The notes: generated by a model from the letters alone, not told the origin. Positions 16,001 through 23,605 are shown, counted from the stretch's first letter. The stretch is DNA of 53,439 nucleotides from an uncultured Muribaculaceae bacterium (GCA_958439725.1 CAUBWJ010000015.1:1-53439), one strand, 5' to 3'. Made by a program: numbers and translations.

Positions 16001-16254
16001 GGATATACCGCTGCCACCACGCCCTCACGGATGGTAAACGATGGAAACTCATTCTTGTTCATCACCTTGAGGGCATAGATGCCGAAGGCTATGAGCACGC
16101 ACACAAGAAGTATCACCTCCTTGCGGTATTTTATACCCGCCATCACTATCGGATTGGGGTTGGAAAGCGGCTGTGGCACCTGCTGCGGGGTTGCGTTCCC
16201 CTGAGCCTCAGGCTTCGGGGATGCCTGCCGCGGGTCGTTGCTGTTCGTTGCCAT
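13048..16254 (-). CDS. RND-family efflux pump (AcrB/MdtC-like inner-membrane permease)
   Basis: A 1,068-residue pump with the standard RND plan: one N-terminal helix (about 45-62), a large periplasmic porter/docking domain, six helices, a second periplasmic domain and five more helices. Family signs are FPSFTIREGVVAAVYPGAT near 72, TVTLACLIVSLGMIVDNSVV in helix 4 with the proton-relay Asp, and LMGILVRNAIVLLDYAEELR in the last bundle. In the relay the usual DD or DG pair is DN (GMIVDNSVV), which is common in the MdtB/C-like and Bacteroidetes branch. The first ~35 residues are rich in P, Q and N, and are extra. It sits between the adaptor and TolC genes in one operon. Whether it exports drugs, bile acids or metals is not shown by the sequence. 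Confidence 0.93.
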   Translation of the reverse strand: MATNSNDPRQASPKPEAQGNATPQQVPQPLSNPNPIVMAGIKYRKEVILLVCVLIAFGIYALKVMNKNEFPSFTIREGVVAAVYPGATVEQIENEVLKPLEDYIFSYKQVDKTKTHSQISAGMLIIFVELDNDVEDSKPFWNEFKIGMDQVKLTLPPGVLAVETLSNFGDTSALLITMQSDDKTYRELSDYMDRLKDRLRTVESVGTMSVTGKQTEQIAVYLNPEKLKHYALSETTVGATLLAQGFQTTGGSLKSGHYTQPIIVTRSVNSVADVADMIVFSTPDGSVVRLGEIADIRREYPEPDSYITNNFQKCILLSVQMKEGYNIVEMGKEVDKQIDAFKSEIPESVTLFKITDQPVVVNSSVNYFLVELLVAIIAVVVVIMLLLPLNVALIAASTIPIAIFISLGLFYAFGIELNTVTLACLIVSLGMIVDNSVVIIDDYVELISEGMDHYHATLRAGTEFFKAIFSATLAISVTFFPFLLTIKGMFRDFLTDFPWGMTIILFVSLMVAELLVPYMQYKLIKKPIYKLQQEAIATGKKKFSFFVSMQKGYNKVIDWCFAWPKTTIALGVITTVAGTWLFIVHPMQLMPIAERNQFAVEIFLPQGTAVERTTDIADSLERILAKDPMVVSIASFHGCSSPRFQATYAPQVGGPNFAQFIVNTKSNDATIEVLNAFTEKYESYFPDAFVRFKQLSYSTADYPIQVKFSGADAAVLKKVADSVAAVARHVPGLRNVRTSLDNPLASAAVSLDRDRAERFGLNSTLVETSLAMRYSPGLPVATVWEGDYGIPVTLKTGTSRRSNVDELENEPMPVIGFGTVPLRQISTVSPQWHQGMLTHYNGIATVSVIAEVQRNVNVIDRTEALMDSIGRLDLPQEVVVDRGGEWENTMDTLPQILSGLGLAVAIIFFILLFHYAQADTAILLLFSLLLCMPGAALGLIIQDTDMSLTCVLGIVSLMGILVRNAIVLLDYAEELRNQGQTVHDAVLNASKRRMRPIFLTSAAATMGVLPMVIGNSALWKPMGVVIFWGTPVTMIFILTVIPVAYSMMKCRQKGADKPLPEPLETHLL

Positions 16255-16277
16255 TGTATTTTACTTAGAGTGATGAA

Positions 16278-17342
16278 TCATTCGGCCACCGTCACCTCGG
16301 TGCCGTTGCTTACCTTCTGCATGCCGGCTACAATCACGCTATCGCCCGGAGCTATGCCGGTGTGTACCCTCACGCCATCGGTGGCAAGTTCGTCGGCCGT
16401 CACGAAACGCTGCCGGGCCTTCCCGTCCTTTACCACCCATACAAACAAGCGGTTGTCGGCTGCGAGAAGCACGGCCTGCGACGGAAGTGTCACCGGAGCA
16501 TTTGCCACCGCCGAAGAGTCGGGCGCCACACCCTCCACATCTACGGCGGCTATCATTCCCGGAAGCACCTTGCCACCGGTATCCGGCAGGTCGAATTTCA
16601 CGTTGTATGTGCGCGTGAGCGGATCGGCCACAACGCCTTTACGTCCGAGTTTGCCCGTAAGCCTCAGGCTGTCGGCTCCTGCCACAGTTATCTTGGCTAC
16701 CGTGCCTGCCGAGAATGACGAGATCTCATTCTCGGGTACGGAGATATTGACCTGCAGCCTGTCGAGATCCACGATTTTCAGCACGGGCTGGGCGGCGATT
16801 ACCGTCTGACCGTCGTCGGCCAGCTTCTCGGCCACATAGCCCGACATCGGCGATGTGAGAGTGGCGTCGCTCACGGCTCTGCGTGCAAGCGCGGCGGCGT
16901 TCTCAGCCTGTTTGAGCTTCGACTGCACTTCCACCCATTTTATGTCGGGAAGTGCGTTAGCGTCGTGCAGTTTTTTCAGCCTGTTGTAGGCGTCGCGGGC
17001 TTCTTCAAGCTCAGCTGCCGCGATATTGCTTGCGTTTTCCAGGCTCTCGCTCTTCACTCTGGCCAGAACCTGGCCTTTGGCCACTTTCTGGCCCTCGTCA
17101 ACATAGATTTTCGTGATGGTGCCCGGTACGGAGAAGCTCACCGTTGATACGTCGGCCGATTCCACTGTTCCGGAAAAAGCCTGGCCTCCCGCACCGGAGG
17201 GAGAGGAGGAAGAAACAACCTTCACATCCACCCTCACAGGCGGCACAACGGTTGCCTTATCGTGATGGCACGCACATAATACTCCTGCCAGAACCGCCGG
17301 TCCCGACATAAAAATCCTCGATAAACAATTGAAACGTATCAT
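16278..17342 (-). CDS. RND efflux periplasmic adaptor (MFP), lipoprotein
   Basis: A 354-residue membrane-fusion protein. The N-terminus has a lipobox-like LCAC at about residues 23-26 (AVLAGVLCACHHDKATVV), so it is probably anchored to the inner membrane by a lipid. Then come the barrel-sandwich strand VSFSVPGTITKIYVDEGQKV and the lipoyl-like hairpin with KGQVLARVKSESLENA, a coiled coil near 110-160, the returning SPMSGYVAEKLADDGQTV strand, and the membrane-proximal domain ending VIVAGMQKVSNGTEVTV. It is the first gene of the operon with the RND pump (24-base gap) and TolC. The operon has no visible regulator of its own nearby. Confidence 0.92.
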   Translation of the reverse strand: MIRFNCLSRIFMSGPAVLAGVLCACHHDKATVVPPVRVDVKVVSSSSPSGAGGQAFSGTVESADVSTVSFSVPGTITKIYVDEGQKVAKGQVLARVKSESLENASNIAAAELEEARDAYNRLKKLHDANALPDIKWVEVQSKLKQAENAAALARRAVSDATLTSPMSGYVAEKLADDGQTVIAAQPVLKIVDLDRLQVNISVPENEISSFSAGTVAKITVAGADSLRLTGKLGRKGVVADPLTRTYNVKFDLPDTGGKVLPGMIAAVDVEGVAPDSSAVANAPVTLPSQAVLLAADNRLFVWVVKDGKARQRFVTADELATDGVRVHTGIAPGDSVIVAGMQKVSNGTEVTVAE

Positions 17343-17467
17343 ATCGTGAAAATCAAATTATCCGATTATGAATAATTAACAACCCATCCCCCCGCCTTGT
17401 TCTCCCCAAACCCTAACACCACAATCAACTTTTACCGCTCAATCTCACGAACTTTAATCTTCATAGA

Positions 17468-17499
17468 TTTGTTTTGCAACTAAATTTTAGTTACTTTTG
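17468..17499 (+). promoter_or_regulatory. hicAB promoter
   Basis: TTTG (17468-17471), 20 bases, then TACTTTTG (17492-17499): an ideal Bacteroidetes promoter. Transcription would start near 17506, which rules out any start codon before 17516. Confidence 0.75.
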
Positions 17500-17515
17500 T
17501 GTATTGATAGATACA

Positions 17516-17770
17516 ATGGGAACAAAAGAAAAACTGATAGCCCGCTTCATGGCTCTTCCCAATGACTTCACATGGGAGGAAATGAAACGCCTGCTTGTTG
17601 CGTTGGGATACGTCCCGGGTAACAAAGGCAAAACCTCGGGTTCCCGTGTAATTTTCAAAGGAGAAGGCAAGAAGCCCATAATGCTTCATAAACCCCATCC
17701 CGGAAATATCATTAAAGAATATATTATGAAGCAGGTTTATGATTATCTTAAAAACGAAGGATTGATATGA
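17516..17770 (+). CDS. hicA: HicA-family mRNA interferase toxin
   Basis: An 84-residue toxin of the HicA family, a small dsRBD-like fold that cleaves mRNA on ribosome-independent contact. The fold signs are WEEMKRLLVALGY (about 20-32), GKTSGSRVIFKG and IMLHKPHPGNIIKEYIMKQV. In many HicA proteins the catalytic His is in GSH; here that place reads GSR, as in the branch with the LHKPHPG motif, so the active His is more likely in that second motif. The ATG at 17516 is set by the promoter position. It overlaps hicB by four bases (ATGA) with the toxin first, the normal HicAB order. Confidence 0.9.
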   Translation: MGTKEKLIARFMALPNDFTWEEMKRLLVALGYVPGNKGKTSGSRVIFKGEGKKPIMLHKPHPGNIIKEYIMKQVYDYLKNEGLI

Positions 17771-18105
17771 ATACATTGAAATATAAGGATTTTATCGGCT
17801 CGGTAGCATTCAGTGAAGCTGACGGCGTATTCTTTGGAAAAATTGAAGGAATTGACGGTCTTGTGAATTTTGAAGGCGAAAGTGTTGCAGAACTCACCAA
17901 TGCCTTCCACGAGGCAGTTGACGATTACCTTGCCTACTGCCACGAGGAAGGCCTCGAACCCCACAAAAGCTATTCAGGCTCGCTGAACGTACGTCTTACT
18001 CCCGACATCCATTCCCGGGTTGCCTATCTTGCCCGTCAAGCCGGAGTGTCCATCAATTCGTTTATCCGCACTGCCGTTGAAAAGCAGATAGCCGCCATGC
18101 TTTGA
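17767..18105 (+). CDS. hicB: HicB-family antitoxin with ribbon-helix-helix domain
   Basis: A 112-residue antitoxin. The N-terminal HicB domain (1-65) is a partly degenerate RNase-H-like fold with YKDFIGSVAFSEADGVFFGK and GLVNFEGESVAELTNAFHEA. The C-terminal part (about 72-110) is a ribbon-helix-helix: LNVRLTPDIHSRVAYLARQA then GVSINSFIRTAVEKQI. It should bind HicA and repress the shared promoter. It overlaps hicA by ATGA. The pair is complete and looks active. Confidence 0.93.
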   Translation: MNTLKYKDFIGSVAFSEADGVFFGKIEGIDGLVNFEGESVAELTNAFHEAVDDYLAYCHEEGLEPHKSYSGSLNVRLTPDIHSRVAYLARQAGVSINSFIRTAVEKQIAAML

Positions 18106-18241
18106 GTTAAAATATTCTTAGACCGCAGAACGGCGCTTGAACGGCAGACCGGTCTGCGTTCTCCCCGTCAAGCAATATGCAACTTTCCCTTGCCAACGAA
18201 CGTTAATAATAGAAATACCACCACTTTAAACTCGCTGAAAA

Positions 18242-18273
18242 TTTGCGGCAATAAAAACATTATAGTAGATTTG
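18242..18273 (+). promoter_or_regulatory. Promoter of the GNAT gene pair
   Basis: TTTG (18242-18245), 20 bases, then TAGATTTG (18266-18273). This ideal spacing supports a transcript beginning near 18280 for the two genes that follow. Confidence 0.75.
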
Positions 18274-18311
18274 CGAAAAAATAACTGATAGCTTATTGCT
18301 CACTTAAACGA

Positions 18312-18515
18312 ATGACTATGATACGTTCAATACCGAATCCTCCGATGGATCGTGAAGATGTCGCCCGATTCCGTCGTAATCTGGAGAAACATCTCCGAGG
18401 GGATTTTTCTTCAGAAGAACGGCATCAGATAGAAGTGCGTAATGCACGAGAAAAAGCTAATGTAAAACGAATAATCGCGAATTGCGGTGGAAAGAATCCT
18501 ATCCTCGGATATTGA
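18312..18515 (+). CDS. Small partner of the GNAT protein (putative antitoxin)
   Basis: A 67-residue, highly charged protein that I do not recognise. It has PMDREDVARFRRNLEKHLRG and DFSSEERHQIEVRNAREKA, likely two helices, and no obvious ribbon-helix-helix. The start is either the ATG at 18312 or the one at 18318. It lies first in a two-gene operon and overlaps the GNAT gene by 29 bases, in the position where antitoxins sit in GNAT toxin-antitoxin pairs. The antitoxin role is inferred only from order and overlap. Confidence 0.6.
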   Translation: MTMIRSIPNPPMDREDVARFRRNLEKHLRGDFSSEERHQIEVRNAREKANVKRIIANCGGKNPILGY

Positions 18516-19056
18516 TTTTCAAATAAGACTTATGACCGAGGCAGACTATAATAATTTGTCTGCTTTCTCATGCGGGGATAATGAACTTGACAACTTTTTT
18601 CAGCATGAAGTCAAGGAATGCATTAAACGCCACTATCTTTCTGCTTATTGCGCGGTATTGCATTCTGGCGAAATCATCGCGGCATTCACTCTGATGAACG
18701 ACGCCTTAATGTTGTTTGGAGAGACAGAAAAGGATGATTTTATAAATGATTTGTGTTTTGAAATTGAAGAGGATGCAATTGAGTTCTTTAATCGGCAAAC
18801 TTCATATCCGGAAATCAATATAGGTCATCTGGGAACGTGTATAAAATATCAGAGTAATGGTGTCGGTACTGCTATTATCGACCTTATCGCAGACACATTC
18901 CGCAATCTGAAGCAATCCGGATGTCAGTTTATGACCGTGGATGCTTTAAGAAATGATCGAACCTTGAAGTTCTATAGATCCTGTGGATTCTCCTTCCAGA
19001 CAAATAAGGATTTCTACTCATCCACAAGACGAATGTATCGCATATTGCAAAGTTAA
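18487..19056 (+). CDS. GNAT-family N-acetyltransferase (possible toxin)
   Basis: A 189-residue GNAT protein. It begins with the family's first strand (DFQIRLMTEADYNNLSAF), then FSCGDNELDNFFQHEV, a CG..LD.F signature seen in tRNA-acetylating toxins such as TacT/AtaT. The acetyl-CoA loop is less canonical: IKYQSNGVGTAIIDLIAD near 117-134. The C-terminal FYRSCGFSFQ is typical. The start drawn is a GTG at 18487, which keeps the first strand; an ATG at 18532 would cut it. It could act as a toxin on aminoacyl-tRNA with the upstream small protein as antitoxin, or be an ordinary acetyltransferase. Confidence 0.75.
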   Translation: MERILSSDIDFQIRLMTEADYNNLSAFSCGDNELDNFFQHEVKECIKRHYLSAYCAVLHSGEIIAAFTLMNDALMLFGETEKDDFINDLCFEIEEDAIEFFNRQTSYPEINIGHLGTCIKYQSNGVGTAIIDLIADTFRNLKQSGCQFMTVDALRNDRTLKFYRSCGFSFQTNKDFYSSTRRMYRILQS

Positions 19057-19100
19057 AACACTTCTGGTATCTGTCAGCCTCACTTATCCCCTAAAGGTAG

Positions 19101-19120
19101 GGCTGTTCCGCGGAACAGCC
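19101..19120. repeat. Perfect 20-base palindrome
   Basis: GGCTGTTCCG is followed directly by its reverse complement CGGAACAGCC. There is no T-run, so it is not a terminator by itself. It lies between the GNAT gene and the tRNA-Gln. It may be an operator or REP-like site. Confidence 0.5.
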
Positions 19121-19302
19121 TCGAATCCATACTTAACTTTCCAACCCCTCCGGAGCGCCGACGGCGCGATATGTGTACAACTGACTGGATAAGCTGCCAA
19201 ATAAGTATCGCACCCTCTCTGATTTCGGCGAACGTCAGAGAAAGTGAAGCTGAAAAAGGCGGCAGCATGGGCTAAATCAAATCCGAAAGTTATCCGGTAA
19301 TA

Positions 19303-19330
19303 AAAATAGCCGCCCTCGGGCGGCTATTTT
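19303..19330 (-). terminator. Terminator after tyrS and tRNA-Gln
   Basis: AAAATAGCCGCC (19303-19314) pairs with GGCGGCTATTTT (19319-19330) across a four-base loop. On the minus strand it is followed by a T-run, just after the tRNA. Confidence 0.85.
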
Positions 19331-19333
19331 CTG

Positions 19334-19404
19334 TTGTCTCACCAGGATTCGAACCTGGACAGGCAGAACCAAAAACTGCAGTGCTACCATTACACCATGA
19401 GACA
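19334..19404 (-). tRNA. tRNA-Gln (anticodon TTG)
   Basis: On the minus strand a full cloverleaf can be drawn: acceptor TGTCTCA/TGAGACA, D arm GTG...CAC, anticodon stem GCAG/CTGC with TTG at the anticodon position flanked by T33 and G37, and T arm CCAGG-TTCGAAT-CCTGG. The discriminator is A, and CCA is not encoded. It reads CAA codons. It lies 89 bases downstream of tyrS on the same strand, before a shared terminator, so the two are probably transcribed together. Confidence 0.93.
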
Positions 19405-19493
19405 ATCCTCTGTGCCCAGCGCGGAATCGGCCGCAGGAAGCGGCTCCGCGCTAAAGCGCTGCAAATTTAATGAAACTTTGCCAATCGGCAAAA

Positions 19494-20786
19494 TCATTTC
19501 GCTATGAGCAGATAATAATTCTTCTTGCCTCGCTGCACGAGAATATATTTATCGTTCAGAAGCATGTCGGTCGACGAAGGAGCATAGGCATCGGCGATTT
19601 TCTCCTTGTTGACGCTTACGCCGCCACCCTGCACCATCTTGCGCATCTCGCCCTTGGAGGGGAACACTTTTGCTCGGTCGGTAAGAAGGTCGGCCAGCGG
19701 AAGTCCGGTCTCAAGGTCGGCGCGGGCAATCTCGAATGTCGGCACACCCTCCATCACGGCCAGAAGGGTTGGCTCGTCTATCTTATGCAGAATCTCGCCG
19801 GCCTTGTTGCTGAAAAGTATCTGGGAAGCCTCCACGGCAGCCTCGTAATCCTCGGCCGAATGCACCATGGTGGTAAGTTCCTTAGCAAGACGTTTCTGCA
19901 AGGGGCGCTGTCCGGGATCCTGTGCCTGGAGAGCCACAAGCTCCTCAACCTCCTCACGTGTCAGTTCGGTGAAAATCTTGATATACTTCTCGGCATCGGC
20001 ATCGGAAACGTTGAGCCAGAACTGATAGAACTTATAGGGAGAGGTGTAGCGCGGATCGAGCCATACGTTACCGCTCTCGGTCTTTCCGAACTTGCCGCCG
20101 TCGGCCTTGGTGATGAGCGGACAGGTGAGCGCATAGGCCTCGCCTCCCTCTGTGCGGCGGATAAGCTCTGTGCCGGTGGTGATGTTGCCCCACTGGTCGC
20201 TGCCTCCGAGCTGCAGACGGCAGTTTTTCTCGCGATAGAGATTCAGGAAGTCGTAGCCCTGAACCAGCTGATAGGAGAACTCCGTGAACGACATTCCCTG
20301 CTGGCTCTCGCCGCTGAGACGTTTCTTCACCGAATCCTTGGCCATCATATAGTTGACGGTGATGTGCTTGCCTACGTCGCGAATGAAATCCAGGAAGGAG
20401 AAGTTTTTCATCCAGTCGTAGTTGTTGACCATTTCGGCGGCGTTGGGAGCGTCGCTGTCGAAATCAAGAAACTTTGAGAGCTGCTTCTTTATGGCCTCCT
20501 GATTGTGGCGAAGCGTCTGCTCGTCCAGAAGCTTGCGCTCCTGGCTTTTCATCGATGGGTCGCCGATCATGCCCGTGGCGCCACCCACAAGAGCTATGGG
20601 CTTATGGCCGGAGCGCTGGAAATGCTTGAGCATCATCACGCCCACGAGGTGGCCGATATGAAGAGAGTCGGCCGTGGGATCGATACCGAGGTAGGCCGTG
20701 GTCATTTCTTTCTTGAGCTGTTCTTCCGTGCCCGGCATCATCTGATGAATCATCCCGCGCCAGGTCAGTTCTTCTATAAAATCCAT
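19494..20786 (-). CDS. tyrS: Tyrosyl-tRNA synthetase
   Basis: A 430-residue class I synthetase that charges tRNA-Tyr. The Rossmann domain has the HIGH signature exactly (SLHIGHL, 43-46) and the KMSKS-equivalent KFGKT at 232-236 (TKADGGKFGKTESGNVW). Tyrosine-pocket motifs YLGIDPTADS and QLGGSDQWGNI are present. The C-terminal ~70 residues form an S4 RNA-binding domain (VFPSKGEMRKMVQGGGVSVN). Length is normal. It diverges from the DUF3078 gene; its -7 box is at 20826-20833. Confidence 0.97.
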   Translation of the reverse strand: MDFIEELTWRGMIHQMMPGTEEQLKKEMTTAYLGIDPTADSLHIGHLVGVMMLKHFQRSGHKPIALVGGATGMIGDPSMKSQERKLLDEQTLRHNQEAIKKQLSKFLDFDSDAPNAAEMVNNYDWMKNFSFLDFIRDVGKHITVNYMMAKDSVKKRLSGESQQGMSFTEFSYQLVQGYDFLNLYREKNCRLQLGGSDQWGNITTGTELIRRTEGGEAYALTCPLITKADGGKFGKTESGNVWLDPRYTSPYKFYQFWLNVSDADAEKYIKIFTELTREEVEELVALQAQDPGQRPLQKRLAKELTTMVHSAEDYEAAVEASQILFSNKAGEILHKIDEPTLLAVMEGVPTFEIARADLETGLPLADLLTDRAKVFPSKGEMRKMVQGGGVSVNKEKIADAYAPSSTDMLLNDKYILVQRGKKNYYLLIAK

Positions 20787-20825
20787 TTATTCGACTATTT
20801 AGGACAGATTTATGATTTTCTGCCG

Positions 20826-20833
20826 CAAATTTA
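20826..20833 (-). promoter_or_regulatory. -7 box of tyrS
   Basis: The minus strand reads TAAATTTG, matching TAnnTTTG, about 40 bases before the tyrS ATG. Confidence 0.6.
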
Positions 20834-20949
20834 GCAAATTTCCGGTATACTCGGGCACGGTTTCGGCAATCATGTAAAGCCGGAAGCCTGCGCGCGAGAT
20901 GTTTCCGGCTTTTTTCAATAATAATTAGATGTTTTTTCAATTAATTTCG

Positions 20950-20957
20950 TAAATTTG
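20950..20957 (+). promoter_or_regulatory. -7 box of the DUF3078 gene
   Basis: TAAATTTG matches TAnnTTTG. It overlaps the earliest possible start codon (20955), so translation must begin further in, and 21039 fits best. Confidence 0.6.
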
Positions 20958-21038
20958 CGGTTGAAGATGCGGTATGCGGTCATCCCTACAGTACCGCATG
21001 GAAATACAGTGTTTCAGACAGCGATTACCATCATCCAA

Positions 21039-22421
21039 ATGCTTAAGTTATCAATTCTGACCTTGCTGCTGGCGGCCTCCTCGGCTGCGGCCTCAACCAT
21101 AGACATCAAGCCTCTCTCACCCTACAAGACCCTTCCGCCCGTCAGCCCCGACTCGATAGAAGGAATACTCGAGGAAATGCCCCAGACGCTCGACACGGCG
21201 ACTTTCGTTCTGGCCATTGACCGTCCGGACTTCGACTCCATTATCTCCGTTCCTTCGCGTGCATACACTCTGGTTCCTCCCACGGTGTATGCTCCCGCAG
21301 TTTTCGACACATATCATTTCTACGATCCTCTCACCTTCACCGTGAGTGGCCCCGTGATGGAATTTCCCACCGTTTACCAGTGGCTCGACGACCTCGACTT
21401 CAGCGTTGGACTCAACCAACGCGTAAGGCAGAACTACATGATAGCCAACGCTCCCGACGTGGTCTACAACCTGGCATGGCTTCCCGAACCTCCGAAACAG
21501 TACACAGCGTTTGTCGACCCCACAAGCGCCAAAATCGTGCTCAAGGAAATCGACGTGAAGCCTAAAGAAATAGCCGACGGGCTCGATCCGGAAATCGGTC
21601 AGAAAAAATGGATACAGTCGTTCGATGCAAGTCTGCAGTTCTCACAGGCCTACGTATCGCCCAACTGGTATCAGGGAGGCAACAAGAACCTCAACCTTCT
21701 TGCAAACCTGATCTATAAAGTGAGCCTCAACCAGAAGTTCTATCCCAAATACCTCTTCGAGGCTGTGGCCCAGTACAAACTGGGAATCAACAACGCCCCC
21801 GACGACACCGTGCGCAGCGTGCATATAAACGAAGACCTGTTTCAGGTCAACGTCACGGCCGGTATGAAAGCCGCCAAAAACTGGTACTATTCGGCCAACC
21901 TGATGTTCAAGACCCAGGTTTTTGACCATTACCCCACCAACTCCCGACAGATACAGTCGGCCTTCATGTCTCCCGGCGAGCTCAATATCGGTCTCGGTAT
22001 GACATACAACCGCACAAGCGCCAACAAACGCTTCTCGCTCAACGCTTCACTGTCGCCCGCCACTTACAACCTCAAGACCTGCCTGCACAGCGACGTGGAT
22101 CCGACCCGCTACAACATAAAGAAAAACCGACGGCTTGCCAATAAATTCGGTTCCAGTGCCGACATCAATCTCAACTGGAAGGTGGCCTACAACATCAACT
22201 ATTCATCGCGCCTGTTCATATTCTCCGACTACGAATACTTCCAGGGCGACTGGCAGCACACCATCGACTGCCGCATAAACCGCTACCTGACCACCAGCAT
22301 CTATGCCAACATGCGTTACGACACCAGGACTCCCCGCTGTGACGACGACCCCAAATGGCATAAGTTCCAGTTCAAGGAGATTCTCAGCTTCGGTATCGCC
22401 TACCATTTCGGCACAATATAA
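21039..22421 (+). CDS. DUF3078 outer-membrane protein
   Basis: A 460-residue protein with a clear signal peptide (MLKLSILTLLLAASSAAAS) when started at 21039. The middle and C-terminal parts match the DUF3078 family of Bacteroidetes: SLQFSQAYVSPNWYQGGNKN, LNQKFYPKYLFEAVAQYKLG, NWYYSANLMFKTQVFDHYP and a final alternating pattern ending EILSFGIAYHFGTI, which reads as the last strand of an outer-membrane beta-barrel with an aromatic near the end. Function of the family is unknown; a barrel of structural or transport role is the likely reading. The promoter position excludes the longer starts. It is followed by a 33-base gap and two unknown exported proteins on the same strand. Confidence 0.88.
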   Translation: MLKLSILTLLLAASSAAASTIDIKPLSPYKTLPPVSPDSIEGILEEMPQTLDTATFVLAIDRPDFDSIISVPSRAYTLVPPTVYAPAVFDTYHFYDPLTFTVSGPVMEFPTVYQWLDDLDFSVGLNQRVRQNYMIANAPDVVYNLAWLPEPPKQYTAFVDPTSAKIVLKEIDVKPKEIADGLDPEIGQKKWIQSFDASLQFSQAYVSPNWYQGGNKNLNLLANLIYKVSLNQKFYPKYLFEAVAQYKLGINNAPDDTVRSVHINEDLFQVNVTAGMKAAKNWYYSANLMFKTQVFDHYPTNSRQIQSAFMSPGELNIGLGMTYNRTSANKRFSLNASLSPATYNLKTCLHSDVDPTRYNIKKNRRLANKFGSSADINLNWKVAYNINYSSRLFIFSDYEYFQGDWQHTIDCRINRYLTTSIYANMRYDTRTPRCDDDPKWHKFQFKEILSFGIAYHFGTI

Positions 22422-22454
22422 TCCCCTTCTCCCATCATTTCCTCTCTCCATTTC

Positions 22455-23063
22455 ATGAATTTCCTTACCTTCCGGCTGCTGCGCACCGCTCTGACGCTGA
22501 CAATCGTTTCACTGTCCGTCCTGAAGGCCGGAGCCAAACTCCCGAGACTCTCCGGAGAGCCACTTGCCGGTTACGATATCGAATCGGTGAAACGCGCCAT
22601 GGACTCACGTCCGCTCCACCATATAGAGGGCATCTGGCTGATGACCGACACTTCGGCGAAAGTGGCGATAGAGCTTGAGGATGACCCTTCCGGCATAGAA
22701 GCTACCGCCGCGACGGCCTACCGTATAGTCCTTCTGTCGTCGCCCAACCGCGCGCTGCGTCCCGGCACAGTAATGGGGCGCATAGTCCCCGCCGCCAAGG
22801 AAGGAGTGTATCAGACCGAGCTCTATACCTCCGCTACCGGCTCGCGGCTTTCGTCGCCGGCCGCATTCACCGCCGAGCTCGACAAATCTGACAACAGGAT
22901 AGTAATGACTCGCCATCGTAGCGCGTTCTCCGTGAACCTCTGGCGCACCCTCCCCTACATGTGGCGCTACGTGGTGAGAAAAAACCGTCCCGCACCCACC
23001 TACCACGGATGCGTGCGTATCTACCCGGCGCCTGTACCGCCGCTCCAACCCATCTACCTATGA
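22455..23063 (+). CDS. Hypothetical exported protein
   Basis: A 202-residue protein I do not recognise. The N-terminus is a signal peptide (FRLLRTALTLTIVSLSVLKA, cut near residue 27). The rest is mainly beta: IEGIWLMTDTSAKVAIELED, TAYRIVLLSSPNRALRPGTV, MGRIVPAAKEGVYQTELYTS. It ends in a Pro-rich tail (YPAPVPPLQP). The gene follows DUF3078 by 33 bases and overlaps the next by four (ATGA), so the three probably form an operon at the cell surface or in the periplasm. Confidence 0.7.
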   Translation: MNFLTFRLLRTALTLTIVSLSVLKAGAKLPRLSGEPLAGYDIESVKRAMDSRPLHHIEGIWLMTDTSAKVAIELEDDPSGIEATAATAYRIVLLSSPNRALRPGTVMGRIVPAAKEGVYQTELYTSATGSRLSSPAAFTAELDKSDNRIVMTRHRSAFSVNLWRTLPYMWRYVVRKNRPAPTYHGCVRIYPAPVPPLQPIYL

Positions 23064-23605
23064 GAGCCATGACGTTTCTGCGCCACATAATAGGATTGAT
23101 GCTGATTGCCGCCATTTGCCCTCAGGCCCTTTCAGAACCTCAATCCTACCGCCGGAAGACAACAGCCAGAAATCTCCGGCCGTTAGAGACTCTGAAATCC
23201 CGCAATGCCGCGGCACCTCCCGACACCATCCCGATTGACACCCTCGAAGCTCAGGGATTCCCCGGAGCAATTCGCCTGAGCGGTTACGACAAGCCTCTGC
23301 GCTCTTCGCGCGAATCGCTCTTCGTGACAAACCGCACTTCCTATGATATCGACGGGCTGATACTCTCCATGACCTATCTCGACGCCTCAGGACGGGAGCT
23401 CCACAGCCGCAGCATAACCGTGAGATGCGACATTCCTGCCGGCCTCACACGTAAAATCGACTTCCGGTCATGGGACAGCCAGCAGTCGTTCTATTACAAA
23501 CTTTCGCCGAAGCCCCGACGCGACGGCGCAACACCCTACGATGTAAAATGCCGCGTAACCGCAATAATAGTACCTTCGACTTCCGGCAGGACCAGCCACG
23601 ACTGA
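23060..23605 (+). CDS. Hypothetical exported protein
   Basis: A 181-residue protein. The ATG at 23060 overlaps the previous stop (ATGA) and gives a signal peptide, MTFLRHIIGLMLIAAICPQA after MRA; starts further upstream lie inside the previous gene. The mature part has GAIRLSGYDKPLRSSRESLF, VTNRTSYDIDGLILSMTYLD and SITVRCDIPAGLTRKIDF, which looks like one immunoglobulin-like beta domain. The C-terminus has a short basic stretch (KLSPKPRRDG). Family unknown. The 3' end overlaps the drawn start of the Crp/Fnr gene by 58 bases. Confidence 0.7.
   Translation: MRAMTFLRHIIGLMLIAAICPQALSEPQSYRRKTTARNLRPLETLKSRNAAAPPDTIPIDTLEAQGFPGAIRLSGYDKPLRSSRESLFVTNRTSYDIDGLILSMTYLDASGRELHSRSITVRCDIPAGLTRKIDFRSWDSQQSFYYKLSPKPRRDGATPYDVKCRVTAIIVPSTSGRTSHD

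Noticed and set aside
18983..19268. Frames of 60-70 codons after the GNAT gene
   Set aside because: They overlap the GNAT 3' end or the palindrome, with no start support.
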